DNA of 21,894 nucleotides from Halieaceae bacterium (GTDB taxonomy: Bacteria > Pseudomonadota > Gammaproteobacteria > Pseudomonadales > Halieaceae). This document shows positions 1 through 6,457 of the stretch, piece after piece. Position numbers and translations under genes: made by a program. Below the pieces are notes generated by a model. The model ran no database searches, was not told the origin of the DNA, and saw only the letters and a program-made list of their open reading frames with translations. Position 1 is the stretch's first letter. Each line of letters opens with the position of its first letter. The DNA lies in contig DPGN01000060.1 of NCBI GenBank assembly GCA_003523185.1, positions 8,029 through 29,922 of the forward strand, written 5' to 3'.

Positions 1-135
1 GTCTGTGCTGAGTGCATGAGTAATGCCGTCTTTTGAATGGTGGTTGCCACGATATCTCTTTCTTAGCCGTTAAATTGTCTCGCCGGGGTTCCTTCGCTAG
101 CCCAAATTTCAAGCGTTCCCTGAAGCGAGACTTAA

Positions 136-1455
136 CTACAGGGCAACCCGCATGATCGCGAAAATGCTCAGCGCGAAACACAGCACGGGCGTAACCCAAC
201 GTGTAATGATGAACCAAAGATAAAACACGGTAAAACGCTCGCGGTACTTCTCGCCACGGAGAATAGGCCTCGGCACCCGCCAGGCGGTAAATACCGCGGT
301 CAAGCCCAGCACCATGGGCACCATGACCGGCACCAACCAGGAATCGATAGTGAGGCGCGCGACGGGGTTTGCGAGAGCAAATGAAGCGGACAACCACAGC
401 GCAAAAGCAACGACGGCCATGCCAATAGGCCTGGGCACATCCATTTCTCGCCGCAAAATCGACACCATGGGCTCGATCAGGGCTATCAAGGCAGCAAGGC
501 TCGCCAACATGATGGACATCATGACCAATAGCCCAAAGAGCTCCCCTGTGGGTAGATTCGCGAAGGCATAGGGAATAGAAACCACCAGAAGCGCCAATCC
601 TTGAGTCATTTCGACATCCACGGCGGCAGTGACTGCAACAACGATAATGGCCAGCAACAGCATGGCCGCCGTATCCAAAATGCCGACGGCGATGACGGAG
701 CGAACCAAAGGCAACCCTGCTGGCGATCGACTCCCGAAAACTAAACCCACACCTACGCCGACACCCAGACTCGACAAGGCAGCTAATGCCGCTGTCACCG
801 CTCCTGACTGGGTCAGCTGCTCGGGTCGATACTTAAAGATCCATTCGTTCGCCGCTGAGATATCCCCGACCTCAAAGGCATAACCCAATGCCGAGTAGGT
901 CATCAGCAGAATGAGTGGCATGAGAATCCAGCCCGCCAGCAAAAGAACCACCTGTGGTCCCGGTAACGCAGCGACGATAACAAGCGCGATCAACACACCC
1001 AGTACCCGCAGGTGGTCGGCATTCTCAATCGCTGAGAGCGTGTTAATGATCCCGCTCGCGCTCGCAGAGCCCCAGTCACCTTTGTAAAGATAGAAGCTGG
1101 CCTCCGCGCCTAGCACCAGTGGTACCAACAACAACGTCGCAATCATGAAGGCCAAGACTGCCTGCAGTGCACCAATCCAGCGCCAGCGCGTGTCGCGACC
1201 TGCAAGCGATGCAACCCACTGAATGGAGCCCATTGGCGAACTTCGACCGATGCTACCCATGGTCAGCTCAGCAATAAGAACAGGCCCCACAACAAGGGCT
1301 AGGACAGTGACATAGACCAGCAAAAACGCGCCACCACCCTGCTCGCCGATGACATAGGGCAGACGCAACACATTACCAAGCCCTAACGATACCGCGAGCA
1401 GAGCAAAGATAAGCGTAGTCCGTCCTCGCCAGGGTTGTTGAACGTTACTGTCCAC
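136..1455 (-). CDS. Neurotransmitter:sodium symporter (NSS/SNF) family transporter
   Basis: A 439-residue polytopic inner-membrane protein. Residues 23-34 (SLGLGNVLRLPY) match the unwound TM1 signature of NSS transporters (the LeuT-type GLGNxxRFPY region that holds sodium and substrate), followed by the usual glycine-rich EQGGGAF stretch. About eleven hydrophobic segments follow, in line with bacterial NSS members. The family couples sodium influx to uptake of amino acids or related small molecules; the substrate cannot be read from the sequence. The start is GTG at 1453-1455, preceded on the minus strand by GGAAGA about 8 bases upstream. It is divergent from smpB, with a 72-bp gap that must hold both promoters. 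Family assignment is firm; specificity is unknown. Confidence 0.9.
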   Translation of the reverse strand: MDSNVQQPWRGRTTLIFALLAVSLGLGNVLRLPYVIGEQGGGAFLLVYVTVLALVVGPVLIAELTMGSIGRSSPMGSIQWVASLAGRDTRWRWIGALQAVLAFMIATLLLVPLVLGAEASFYLYKGDWGSASASGIINTLSAIENADHLRVLGVLIALVIVAALPGPQVVLLLAGWILMPLILLMTYSALGYAFEVGDISAANEWIFKYRPEQLTQSGAVTAALAALSSLGVGVGVGLVFGSRSPAGLPLVRSVIAVGILDTAAMLLLAIIVVAVTAAVDVEMTQGLALLVVSIPYAFANLPTGELFGLLVMMSIMLASLAALIALIEPMVSILRREMDVPRPIGMAVVAFALWLSASFALANPVARLTIDSWLVPVMVPMVLGLTAVFTAWRVPRPILRGEKYRERFTVFYLWFIITRWVTPVLCFALSIFAIMRVAL

Positions 1456-1492
1456 GACTGTCTTCCACTGATAACTCTTGCCACCAAAACAT

Positions 1493-1521
1493 CAGACACT
1501 GATAAACCCGATGCGTATAAT
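1493..1521 (+). promoter_or_regulatory. Predicted sigma-70 promoter of smpB
   Basis: A perfect TATAAT at 1516-1521 lies 17 bp after CAGACA at 1493-1498, which matches the last four bases of the TTGACA -35 consensus. Transcription would start about 7 bases after the -10 box, that is at or within a base or two of the smpB ATG at 1528. No Shine-Dalgarno-like sequence lies between the two. Confidence 0.65.
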
Positions 1522-1527
1522 GCGGCG

Positions 1528-2013
1528 ATGGGTAAAGGCAAAACGAAAAAACCATCGGACAACACCATAGCGCAAAACAAGCGTGCACGGTTCGAATATC
1601 ACCTGCTCGATACATTCGAAGCGGGAGTGTCACTTATGGGCTGGGAAGTGAAAGCGCTGCGCGCTGGCCGTGTTCAGCTCACTGACTCCTTTGTCGTGAT
1701 GACAAAAGGTGAAGCCTTCCTCCTCGGATCTCAGATCTCACCGCTCGATACGGTATCCACGCACTATGTTGTGGAGAAAACGCGATCAAGAAAACTGCTG
1801 TTACATAAAAAAGAGCTCGCCAAAATCAATCAAGCACTCACGCAGAAAGGTCAGACCTGCGTCTGCACCGCGCTTTACTGGAAGGGGCATCTGGTGAAAG
1901 CAAAAGTGGCGATTGCTCAGGGTAAGAAGCAACACGACAAGCGTGACACGGAAAAACAGCGCGACTGGCAGCGCGATAAAGCGCGGATTGTTCGAGAAAA
2001 CGTGAAGCAGTAG
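1528..2013 (+). CDS. smpB: SsrA-binding protein SmpB
   Basis: 161 residues, the normal size. SmpB binds the tRNA-like domain of tmRNA and brings it to stalled ribosomes for trans-translation. Visible family blocks are IAQNKRARFEYHLLDTFEAG (14-33), the strongly conserved GWEVKALRAGRVQLTDSFV (38-56), the KLLLHKKE block (89-96), and a basic C-terminal tail with DKRDTEKQRDWQRDKARI (137-154), which in the family folds as a helix in the mRNA channel. The ATG at 1528 is chosen because family proteins start just before the KNKRA-type block; the frame is open further upstream, but that part does not resemble SmpB. The ATG lies 6 bases after a TATAAT, suggesting a leaderless or near-leaderless mRNA. 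Its RNA partner, ssrA, is at 7511-7866 on the same strand. It is convergent with the TauE gene, with 2 bases between stops. Confidence 0.97.
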   Translation: MGKGKTKKPSDNTIAQNKRARFEYHLLDTFEAGVSLMGWEVKALRAGRVQLTDSFVVMTKGEAFLLGSQISPLDTVSTHYVVEKTRSRKLLLHKKELAKINQALTQKGQTCVCTALYWKGHLVKAKVAIAQGKKQHDKRDTEKQRDWQRDKARIVRENVKQ

Positions 2014-2022
2014 CGCTACTGC
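2007..2022. repeat. 16-bp perfect palindrome spanning both stop codons of convergent genes
   Basis: GCAGTAGCGCTACTGC is its own reverse complement. It contains the smpB TAG (2011-2013) and the TAG of the convergent TauE gene (2016-2018 on the minus strand); both proteins end in Gln-stop (CAG TAG). It can form a short hairpin in either transcript, but no U-run follows on either strand, so a role as a bidirectional terminator is only a possibility. Confidence 0.6.
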
Positions 2023-2771
2023 AATCCCGCGTACGTATTCCAACCACCTAACGCCAGCGCGACAACCAGTGCGACGGGACGGTATGCATTGCCCCCGAAC
2101 CGGTGGAACGCCCGGTGCCCCAACTGATCTCCGATAAAACTCATTGGGAAAGCGAGCAGTAACAGTAGCAAGGGCGTTGCCGTCACCATGTCCGCAATCG
2201 TGAACATGACCACGGCAAGAACGTTCGACGCGAAAAAGAACGCCATCAGAAATGCCCGCGCCGCGCCTGGGTCTGTGATGACAGCCATCGCGTACACCAC
2301 GACGGGTGGTCCGGGAATCGCAAAAGCCCCGTTCATGAGTCCCGAGGCGATACCTGTTCCTGCAGTCACCGACTGGGGCACTGACACTTTGTTAGATGGC
2401 CTCAACAGCGCTGTCGCGAGTGTGGCAACGATGACGGACAGGCCAATCCACAGCTGAAACTCGGACTGGGACATGCCGCTGAGGAGGTACACCCCGACGG
2501 CCGTACCAGCCAGCGATCCCAAGATCATGGGCGTGAACTGGTCGACAGGGAACTTGCCCCACCACTCTTTGTAGCTCGTGGAACTAACGGCGATCGTTAA
2601 GGTTGCGGCCAGCACCACGGCCTCATTCGGCAAGAGTAGGAGAGAAAAAACCGGAACCGCAATCATGGCGAAACCAAAGCCCGTGAAGGCCCTCAACAGT
2701 GCTGCGGCCAACGCGGTACCACCCACAGCAACGAGCTGTAGTGGTGACAATAATTCAAGCAACGAGTCCAT
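2016..2771 (-). CDS. TauE/SafE (TSUP) family membrane permease
   Basis: 251 residues with about eight hydrophobic segments arranged as two similar halves, the plan of the TauE/SafE family of sulfite, sulfonate or organic-anion exporters. Near the N-terminus the run ALLRAFTGFGFAMIAVPVFSLLL carries the family motif (GFG...P), and the second half carries the matching GIASGLMNGAFAIPGPPVVVYA. The start at 2771 is preferred over an in-frame upstream start because GAGAGG lies 7 bases before this ATG on the minus strand and the protein then begins at the first membrane segment. Monocistronic as far as can be seen, and convergent with smpB. The substrate cannot be deduced. Confidence 0.88.
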   Translation of the reverse strand: MDSLLELLSPLQLVAVGGTALAAALLRAFTGFGFAMIAVPVFSLLLLPNEAVVLAATLTIAVSSTSYKEWWGKFPVDQFTPMILGSLAGTAVGVYLLSGMSQSEFQLWIGLSVIVATLATALLRPSNKVSVPQSVTAGTGIASGLMNGAFAIPGPPVVVYAMAVITDPGAARAFLMAFFFASNVLAVVMFTIADMVTATPLLLLLLAFPMSFIGDQLGHRAFHRFGGNAYRPVALVVALALGGWNTYAGLQ

Positions 2772-2956
2772 GAGCGCGCCTCTCCCTAGGGCGTCACTAT
2801 GGTAGGGGAATGAGCCCGCGTACTCATCCATAAATTTTATGGTAATAGTATCTTTGAGTGAGAACTCTTAGCCCTCAGGTATGACTGCCGCGTCTCAGTG
2901 CCTGTATCTAATGGTTACTGTTACCTATCTCTCTTTATGGATAGCTCTCTATTTAT

Positions 2957-3451
2957 CTAGTCTTCTTGCACCTGTGGCCTTTGAGGACGCATGCCTCCCT
3001 CGTCTTGCCCACCCTGCCTCGCGCTACCTTGCCGGCCAGGCTGCTTGAAGAGATAAGGCGCCGCTTTCATTCGCTGCTTGGCATCGAGCGACAACAAGAC
3101 CTCAATACCCACCTCGTGAATGAGCTCATGATAATCAGCTGTCGAGCGCCGCATGTTAGCAAGGCCTACCTCTAGCTCTTCGCGCGTTAGGTTCTCGGAC
3201 TGAAGCAACTTTCTCAGCGCACGCTCTGACTGGCGAACGTCTCGTCGAGCCGCTGTGACCTCGCGTGAGTGCTCTCGCAAGATCGGCCTGGCTTTTTCCC
3301 GTACACCCTTAGGCACGTCTTTAAAGGCCCAGGCCAACGGAGGTGGACTATGCTGCCCTTCCCGAAGCATATGGCCACCAATCAAACCCGCTAACAGTAA
3401 ATTCAGGGCAATCGATACGACAACCAGGCCAATCAATGCTCTATGACTCAT
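2957..3451 (-). CDS. Periplasmic heavy-metal-sensor-like protein (CnrX / metal-resistance domain type)
   Basis: 164 residues: an N-terminal membrane anchor (about 5-24) and a helical, charged periplasmic domain, then a low-complexity Gly/Gln/Pro tail (136-164). The domain (GGHMLRE..., an Arg/Glu-rich helix pair, then DYHELIHEV and LSLDAKQRMKAAPYL) resembles the four-helical-hairpin Spy/CnrX family that senses metals or unfolded protein in the periplasm. Candidate ligands are His27, His34, His61 and the His108/His112 pair (H-x3-H). The start at 3451 is set by GAGGAG 7 bases upstream; it overlaps the end of the anti-sigma gene by 11 bases, so the two are probably translationally coupled. Being last in an ECF operon suggests that it tunes the anti-sigma factor. 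Whether it binds metal is inference. Confidence 0.75.
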   Translation of the reverse strand: MSHRALIGLVVVSIALNLLLAGLIGGHMLREGQHSPPPLAWAFKDVPKGVREKARPILREHSREVTAARRDVRQSERALRKLLQSENLTREELEVGLANMRRSTADYHELIHEVGIEVLLSLDAKQRMKAAPYLFKQPGRQGSARQGGQDEGGMRPQRPQVQED

Positions 3452-3896
3452 CTGAATACTCCTCGCCCACAACCGTGAAGCTGTATTGCTCTGCCTGCGA
3501 CCAGTCCTCCACCGGCTCGTACGTTGTCGACCCGACAGCGATACCCGCACTCAAGGTCAGACTTGCGGCGAGTGTCGGTTTCCAGATATCTGACGACAAT
3601 GACTCCGCAACAACTTCGAGGCCTCTACTTAGCCGCTGAGACAGCGTCAGCTGCTGCGGTAAACCACGGGCAATCTGTTGTGCAACTTGGGTAGCGTCTA
3701 GTGTCGCCACCCGATTGGATTGCTGGAGAAGGCTGTCCAGGGACGCTTCCTCACTGAGTCTTTGCCGCAGCTCATCACTCGATTGCAAAGCATCGAGCAT
3801 TGCCGCCCGCTCTGCTTCGGGCCATGCACTCTGCTCAGCTCCGTAGGCAGTGATTATGTCCGTTGCCCGCTTCTGGGGTTTGTCGTCTGGGTTCAT
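3441..3896 (-). CDS. Probable one-TM anti-sigma factor
   Basis: 151 residues. A soluble N-terminal half (ITAYGAEQSAWPEAERAAML at 15-34, then a Gln/Leu-rich helical stretch to about 100), a single membrane segment (106-124), and a short acidic periplasmic tail. The cytosolic-domain/TM/periplasm layout and the ATGA overlap with the upstream sigma gene (sharing 3893-3896) are the usual hallmarks of an ECF anti-sigma factor. GGAG lies 8 bases before the ATG. It lacks an obvious HxxxCxxC zinc-binding anti-sigma motif, so it is not of the zinc-binding (ZAS) type. The role is inferred mostly from context and architecture, because the sequence itself is poorly conserved. Confidence 0.7.
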   Translation of the reverse strand: MNPDDKPQKRATDIITAYGAEQSAWPEAERAAMLDALQSSDELRQRLSEEASLDSLLQQSNRVATLDATQVAQQIARGLPQQLTLSQRLSRGLEVVAESLSSDIWKPTLAASLTLSAGIAVGSTTYEPVEDWSQAEQYSFTVVGEEYSDES

Positions 3897-4417
3897 TGCT
3901 GTGTCTCCAGCTGTTTTTTCAAATTACCGCGCGCCCTAACCAATAGGGACTCCAAGGCACGGACCGATGAATTCATGATCTCCGCCACTTCTCGGTTCGA
4001 TAGGTTTTGATAGTAAGTCAGCACCAAGGCGGTTCTCTGACTCTCGGGCAATCGCATTAAAGCGACATCGATGGGCAGCTGCTCTCTCGGAGCATCAGGC
4101 TCGGTGAGGGGATGCTCGGACTCCAATGGGTCCCAGCTGACCTCGCGCTGGCGCTTTCGCATGATGTCGATACACCGGTTGTGGGCAATGCGGTGCAACC
4201 ACGTTGTCAGCCGCGCCTTGTTCGGATTGAAATCACTCGATCGTTGCCAAAGCACCACCATGACATCCTGCGCGATGTCCTGCGCGAGGGTGTCGTCATT
4301 AACAATGCGTTTCGCGTAGACCTCTATCGCAGGAAGGTGTCGCTCGACGAGTTCCGAATAAGCACGTTGGTCACCCTTGCGAACAAGGGCAACCAAGCGA
4401 GTTTCATCTAACTGCAT
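3893..4417 (-). CDS. RNA polymerase sigma factor, ECF subfamily
   Basis: 174 residues with the two-domain ECF plan: sigma region 2 at about 12-88 (YAKRIVNDDTLAQDIAQDVMVVLW, then the region 2.4 helix TTWLHRIAHNRCIDIMRKR) and region 4 at about 118-168, with the helix-turn-helix LSNREVAEIMNSSVRALESLLVRAR. No C-terminal extension. It directs core RNA polymerase to a specific promoter set and should be held inactive by the membrane anti-sigma factor encoded next, with which it overlaps by 4 bases. It lies 34 bases downstream of the EF-hand gene, so it is probably transcribed with it. AAGG stands only 2 bases before the ATG, a poor ribosome site that may limit its translation. I could not identify its target promoter motif. 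Confidence 0.93.
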   Translation of the reverse strand: MQLDETRLVALVRKGDQRAYSELVERHLPAIEVYAKRIVNDDTLAQDIAQDVMVVLWQRSSDFNPNKARLTTWLHRIAHNRCIDIMRKRQREVSWDPLESEHPLTEPDAPREQLPIDVALMRLPESQRTALVLTYYQNLSNREVAEIMNSSVRALESLLVRARGNLKKQLETQQ

Positions 4418-4451
4418 TACCTTAGGTGGTTAGGTTCAGTAACGGAGTACG

Positions 4452-4958
4452 TTAATTCGACCCTGACTGTCCCTTAACCATCCCCTTGCGCTCACCCTCG
4501 CCGAGACCTCGGTGGCCGCCCCGCTCTTGCATCATACGGCGACGGTCTTTACGTGCCTCTCTGAACTCGCTTTTGGTTATCTGACCATCACCATCGCCAT
4601 CCATGCGATCAAAGGCAGCGCGCCGTCGCTCACTTTGCGTAACGACACCGTCGCCATCAGCATCCAGTGCATCGAAATGAGTAAGAGCCTCTTCGGTACG
4701 CTGAGTCGCTGCCTGACTGACTTCATCGCGCGTTATTTCGCCATCGCCATTCGCGTCCATGCGCATTTCAGGCGCATCGCGACCCTCGGGCATTCGAAAC
4801 TCTTCAAAGCTAATAGCGCCATCGTTATTGGCATCCATCTGCTTCACCGCATTTTTCATTCGCTCACCACCCTTACGGTGGTCTCCATGACCGTCGGCCA
4901 TAGCCGGCATTGCAACTGCACCCGCGATCAAAAACATCATTGAATAAAGTCGATTCAT
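4452..4958 (-). CDS. Exported protein with four EF-hand calcium-binding loops
   Basis: 168 residues with a signal peptide (MNRLYSMMFLIAGAVAMPAMA, probable cleavage near 21) and four canonical 12-residue EF-hand loops at 42-53 (DANNDGAISFEE), 68-79 (DANGDGEITRDE), 99-110 (DADGDGVVTQSE) and 120-131 (DGDGDGQITKSE). Each loop has Asp at positions 1, 3 or 5 and Glu at position 12, so all four look competent to bind calcium. The tail is basic and Gly-rich. The start at 4958 is chosen because AAGGAA lies 8 bases upstream and it begins the signal peptide. It is the first gene of the operon with the ECF sigma, anti-sigma and metal-sensor-like genes. A role as periplasmic calcium sensor or buffer for that system is inference. 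Confidence 0.88.
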   Translation of the reverse strand: MNRLYSMMFLIAGAVAMPAMADGHGDHRKGGERMKNAVKQMDANNDGAISFEEFRMPEGRDAPEMRMDANGDGEITRDEVSQAATQRTEEALTHFDALDADGDGVVTQSERRRAAFDRMDGDGDGQITKSEFREARKDRRRMMQERGGHRGLGEGERKGMVKGQSGSN

Positions 4959-5052
4959 CCCATTTTCCTTAGCGCCCAAAAGCGTCTTTTTATCCATTCA
5001 GCAGTGATACGGAACGGTATATCAAATCCCGTCGGTACCGTGGATGAGAATT

Positions 5053-5074
5053 TTTTCGCAAATTGCGAATTTTA
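5053..5074. repeat. Left copy of a 22-bp inverted repeat
   Basis: The reverse complement of 5053-5074 matches 5380-5401 at 21 of 22 positions (core GCAATTTGCGAA). The two copies face each other across about 305 bp that contains a terminator-like hairpin and a 50-codon ORF. The left copy is itself internally palindromic (TTCGCAA-A-TTGCGAA). Confidence 0.7.
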
Positions 5075-5157
5075 TATTGCAAAAGCAATTGCATTTTGCG
5101 AATATCACTCTCGAGCGGTAAGCAAGTGCGCTCAGTCATTGTGACTTTTTCTGGGTT

Positions 5158-5183
5158 GGGCTCAGTAGTACGGGCCCTTTTTT
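5158..5183 (+). terminator. Terminator-like hairpin followed by six T
   Basis: GGGCT (5158-5162) can pair with GGCCC (5173-5177), leaving a 10-base loop, and TTTTTT follows at 5178-5183. The stem is short (5 bp including one G-U pair). On the plus strand no gene lies upstream before smpB, which ends 3 kb away, so if it is real it would end an unannotated short transcript starting inside this gap. Confidence 0.3.
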
Positions 5184-5229
5184 CCAAACCCTAAGCAGTG
5201 ACCAACAGCAGTAAATGGTGATGAAAGCT

Positions 5230-5382
5230 ATGACTTACAAAGTTTCTTGGTTCGAAAACACAACGCCTCAGAGTGTCTTCTTTCACTCACTGGGTCATGC
5301 AAAGTTTTTTGTTCAGCGTCTCCAGCGCGATAAAAATTGCCAAAAGATTTTTCTCGAGGAAACCGAGGCACAAGCCGCGTAA
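5230..5382 (+). CDS. Small hypothetical protein, 50 residues
   Basis: An intact 50-codon frame beginning MTYKVSWFENTTPQSVFFHS and ending TEAQAA. The ATG at 5230 has GGTGA about 8 bases upstream; another in-frame ATG at 5221 has no spaced ribosome site. The composition (a beta-strand-like YKVSWFEN start, then an amphipathic helix HAKFFVQRLQRDKNC, then KIFLEE) looks like a small folded alpha/beta protein rather than a chance frame, and there is a single Cys at 37. No family is recognised. It is the only plus-strand gene candidate between smpB and ssrA and lies inside the inverted-repeat-flanked AT-rich segment, its stop codon directly touching the right repeat. Function unknown. Confidence 0.5.
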   Translation: MTYKVSWFENTTPQSVFFHSLGHAKFFVQRLQRDKNCQKIFLEETEAQAA

Positions 5383-5401
5383 AATTTGCAATTTGCGAAA
5401 A
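5380..5401. repeat. Right copy of the 22-bp inverted repeat
   Basis: Partner of 5053-5074 in inverted orientation, with one mismatch. Its first three bases are the TAA stop of the 50-residue ORF. Confidence 0.7.
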
Positions 5402-5506
5402 TTGGCCTTATGTGGCACGCAAAAATCTTAAACAATTATTGAGATTGATCGGCGATTAAGTCCTCAAGCTTCTGAGGTAGCTCGCAATCGAGGGGCGTGC
5501 TTGGGA

Positions 5507-5929
5507 TCAGAGTAGATCCAACGCTATCCGCAGACCGTTCACAGTCTCGTGTAAGGCATCAGAATCATAAGGTACTGCATCACCCACTCCCCAAACGGGT
5601 TTCGGGAATGAAGCATCGTCCTCAAAACGGACAATGTGATGGATGTGAAGTTGTCGCACCATGTTACCGAGAGCCGCCACATTGAGCTTGTGTGGGGCGA
5701 ACAGTTGATCCAACGCTTTAGAGAGTCGAACCGACTCGCCCAGTAGCAGGTGTTGCTGCTCTTCAGCCAACTCGTGGATCTCTGCTACGTCGGGGACTTT
5801 AGGAATCAGGATGACCCATGGGTAGCGACTGTCGTTCATGAGTCGCACCTGGCAAAGATGCCAGTCCGCTATGGGCACCGTATCTTTCTCTAGCTGCGGG
5901 TCGAGCTTAAATGCGTAGGGGTCGTCCAT
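5507..5929 (-). CDS. HIT-domain protein (histidine-triad hydrolase family)
   Basis: 140 residues, a compact single HIT domain. The PWVILIPKVPDVAEIHEL segment (37-54) and QLHIHHIVRFEDD (93-105), followed by FPKPVWG (108-114), place it in the proteobacterial HIT family related to dinucleoside polyphosphate and nucleotidyl hydrolases. The triad reads H95-I-H97-H98-I99, so the classical third triad position (99) is Ile, with an extra His at 98; as far as I remember, a hydrophobic residue here also occurs in relatives with the PVWG ending. GGAGG lies 4 bases before the ATG. The ATG shares one base with the stop of the MOSC gene (TGATG), so it is the last gene of the azlC-azlD-MOSC-HIT operon. The substrate is not known. 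Confidence 0.88.
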   Translation of the reverse strand: MDDPYAFKLDPQLEKDTVPIADWHLCQVRLMNDSRYPWVILIPKVPDVAEIHELAEEQQHLLLGESVRLSKALDQLFAPHKLNVAALGNMVRQLHIHHIVRFEDDASFPKPVWGVGDAVPYDSDALHETVNGLRIALDLL

Positions 5930-6435
5930 CAGTCCTCCAATGCCGGAAGCACTGAAATCTGATCGCCAATGGCAATGTCACCTGACTCAATAATCTTTGC
6001 GCACAGTCCCCCGTGACCGAGCATGGCTGCTACACCACCTTTTCCTAGATTCTCTTCCATGCGCGCGCAGGGATGACATAACTGAGTCGCTTCAAACACC
6101 GCCGAGCCAATGCGGAACCGCTGCCGACGCAGCGCATTGAGGTTGACACCCCTAACCACCAGATTGCGTCGAAGCAGCCCCGGGTCGATAGCATCACGCC
6201 CAAGGAAATTTGCTGCCTGTGCAATGAACTCTTCCGAAATGATAGACACCTGGCGACCGGAACCCGGTGTTTTGCCCATACGGTGATCGCCTTCGAGCCC
6301 CAGTGTCGCAACGGCCTTGGTTGTGGACACTGACTGCAGCGGTTCGCGACGCTTAGGTCGCACACCAATCCAGGTAAGCTCACCCGGTGCAATGTCGAGC
6401 GCGTAGCGATCCAGCGGATTTGGTCGCTTTGTCAT
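5929..6435 (-). CDS. MOSC-domain protein (YiiM-like)
   Basis: 168 residues. The MOSC domain (molybdenum-cofactor sulfurase C-terminal type) is shown by GLEGDHR (47-53), SIISEEFI (64-71), LLRRNLVVRGVNLNAL (87-102), RFRIGSAVFEATQLCHPCARMEE (106-128) and GGLCAKIIESGDIAIGD (142-158). C120 and C123 are the likely sulfur or metal ligands. The family is linked to sulfur transfer or to reduction of N-hydroxylated compounds; the precise reaction is not determined here. The start at 6435 is supported by GAGG 7 bases upstream; an upstream in-frame start would add 20 residues unlike the family. It lies 22 bases after azlD and overlaps the HIT gene by one base. Confidence 0.9.
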   Translation of the reverse strand: MTKRPNPLDRYALDIAPGELTWIGVRPKRREPLQSVSTTKAVATLGLEGDHRMGKTPGSGRQVSIISEEFIAQAANFLGRDAIDPGLLRRNLVVRGVNLNALRRQRFRIGSAVFEATQLCHPCARMEENLGKGGVAAMLGHGGLCAKIIESGDIAIGDQISVLPALED

Positions 6436-6457
6436 AGCCTTTCCTCTTTTTTTACCC

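Larger units (their letters stand above)
4959..5229. other. AT-rich intergenic region upstream of the EF-hand/ECF operon
   Basis: No convincing gene. It should contain the minus-strand promoter of the EF-hand operon, but I could not pick hexamers with confidence. Between 5053 and 5103 it is very AT-rich and packed with copies of TTGCGAA/TTCGCAA or TTGCAAA: an inverted pair at 5055-5069 (TTCGCAA-A-TTGCGAA), a near-palindromic stretch centred on GCAATTGC (5085-5092), and another TTTGCGAA at 5095-5102. Such clustering is what a multi-site operator or a structured repeat would look like. Confidence 0.5.

Noticed and set aside
77..131. GTCTCGC/GCGAGAC inverted repeat (77-83 and 125-131) after the NSS gene as a terminator
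   Set aside because: A 41-base loop and no T-run; too weak to call.
5011..5015. GGAAC on the plus strand as an ECF-type -35 element
   Set aside because: It points away from the ECF operon, and the distance to the following CGTC/TCGG is shorter than usual for ECF promoters; no gene on that strand requires it.
4990..5139. Minus-strand frame of 49 codons (starting MTERTCLPLES) upstream of the EF-hand operon
   Set aside because: It runs through the AT-rich palindromic region that should hold the operon promoter, has no ribosome site and no protein-like pattern.
5462..5477. CCTCA/TGAGG hairpin downstream of the HIT gene as a terminator
   Set aside because: A 5-bp stem without a T-run on the minus strand; it may be the operon end but cannot be supported.
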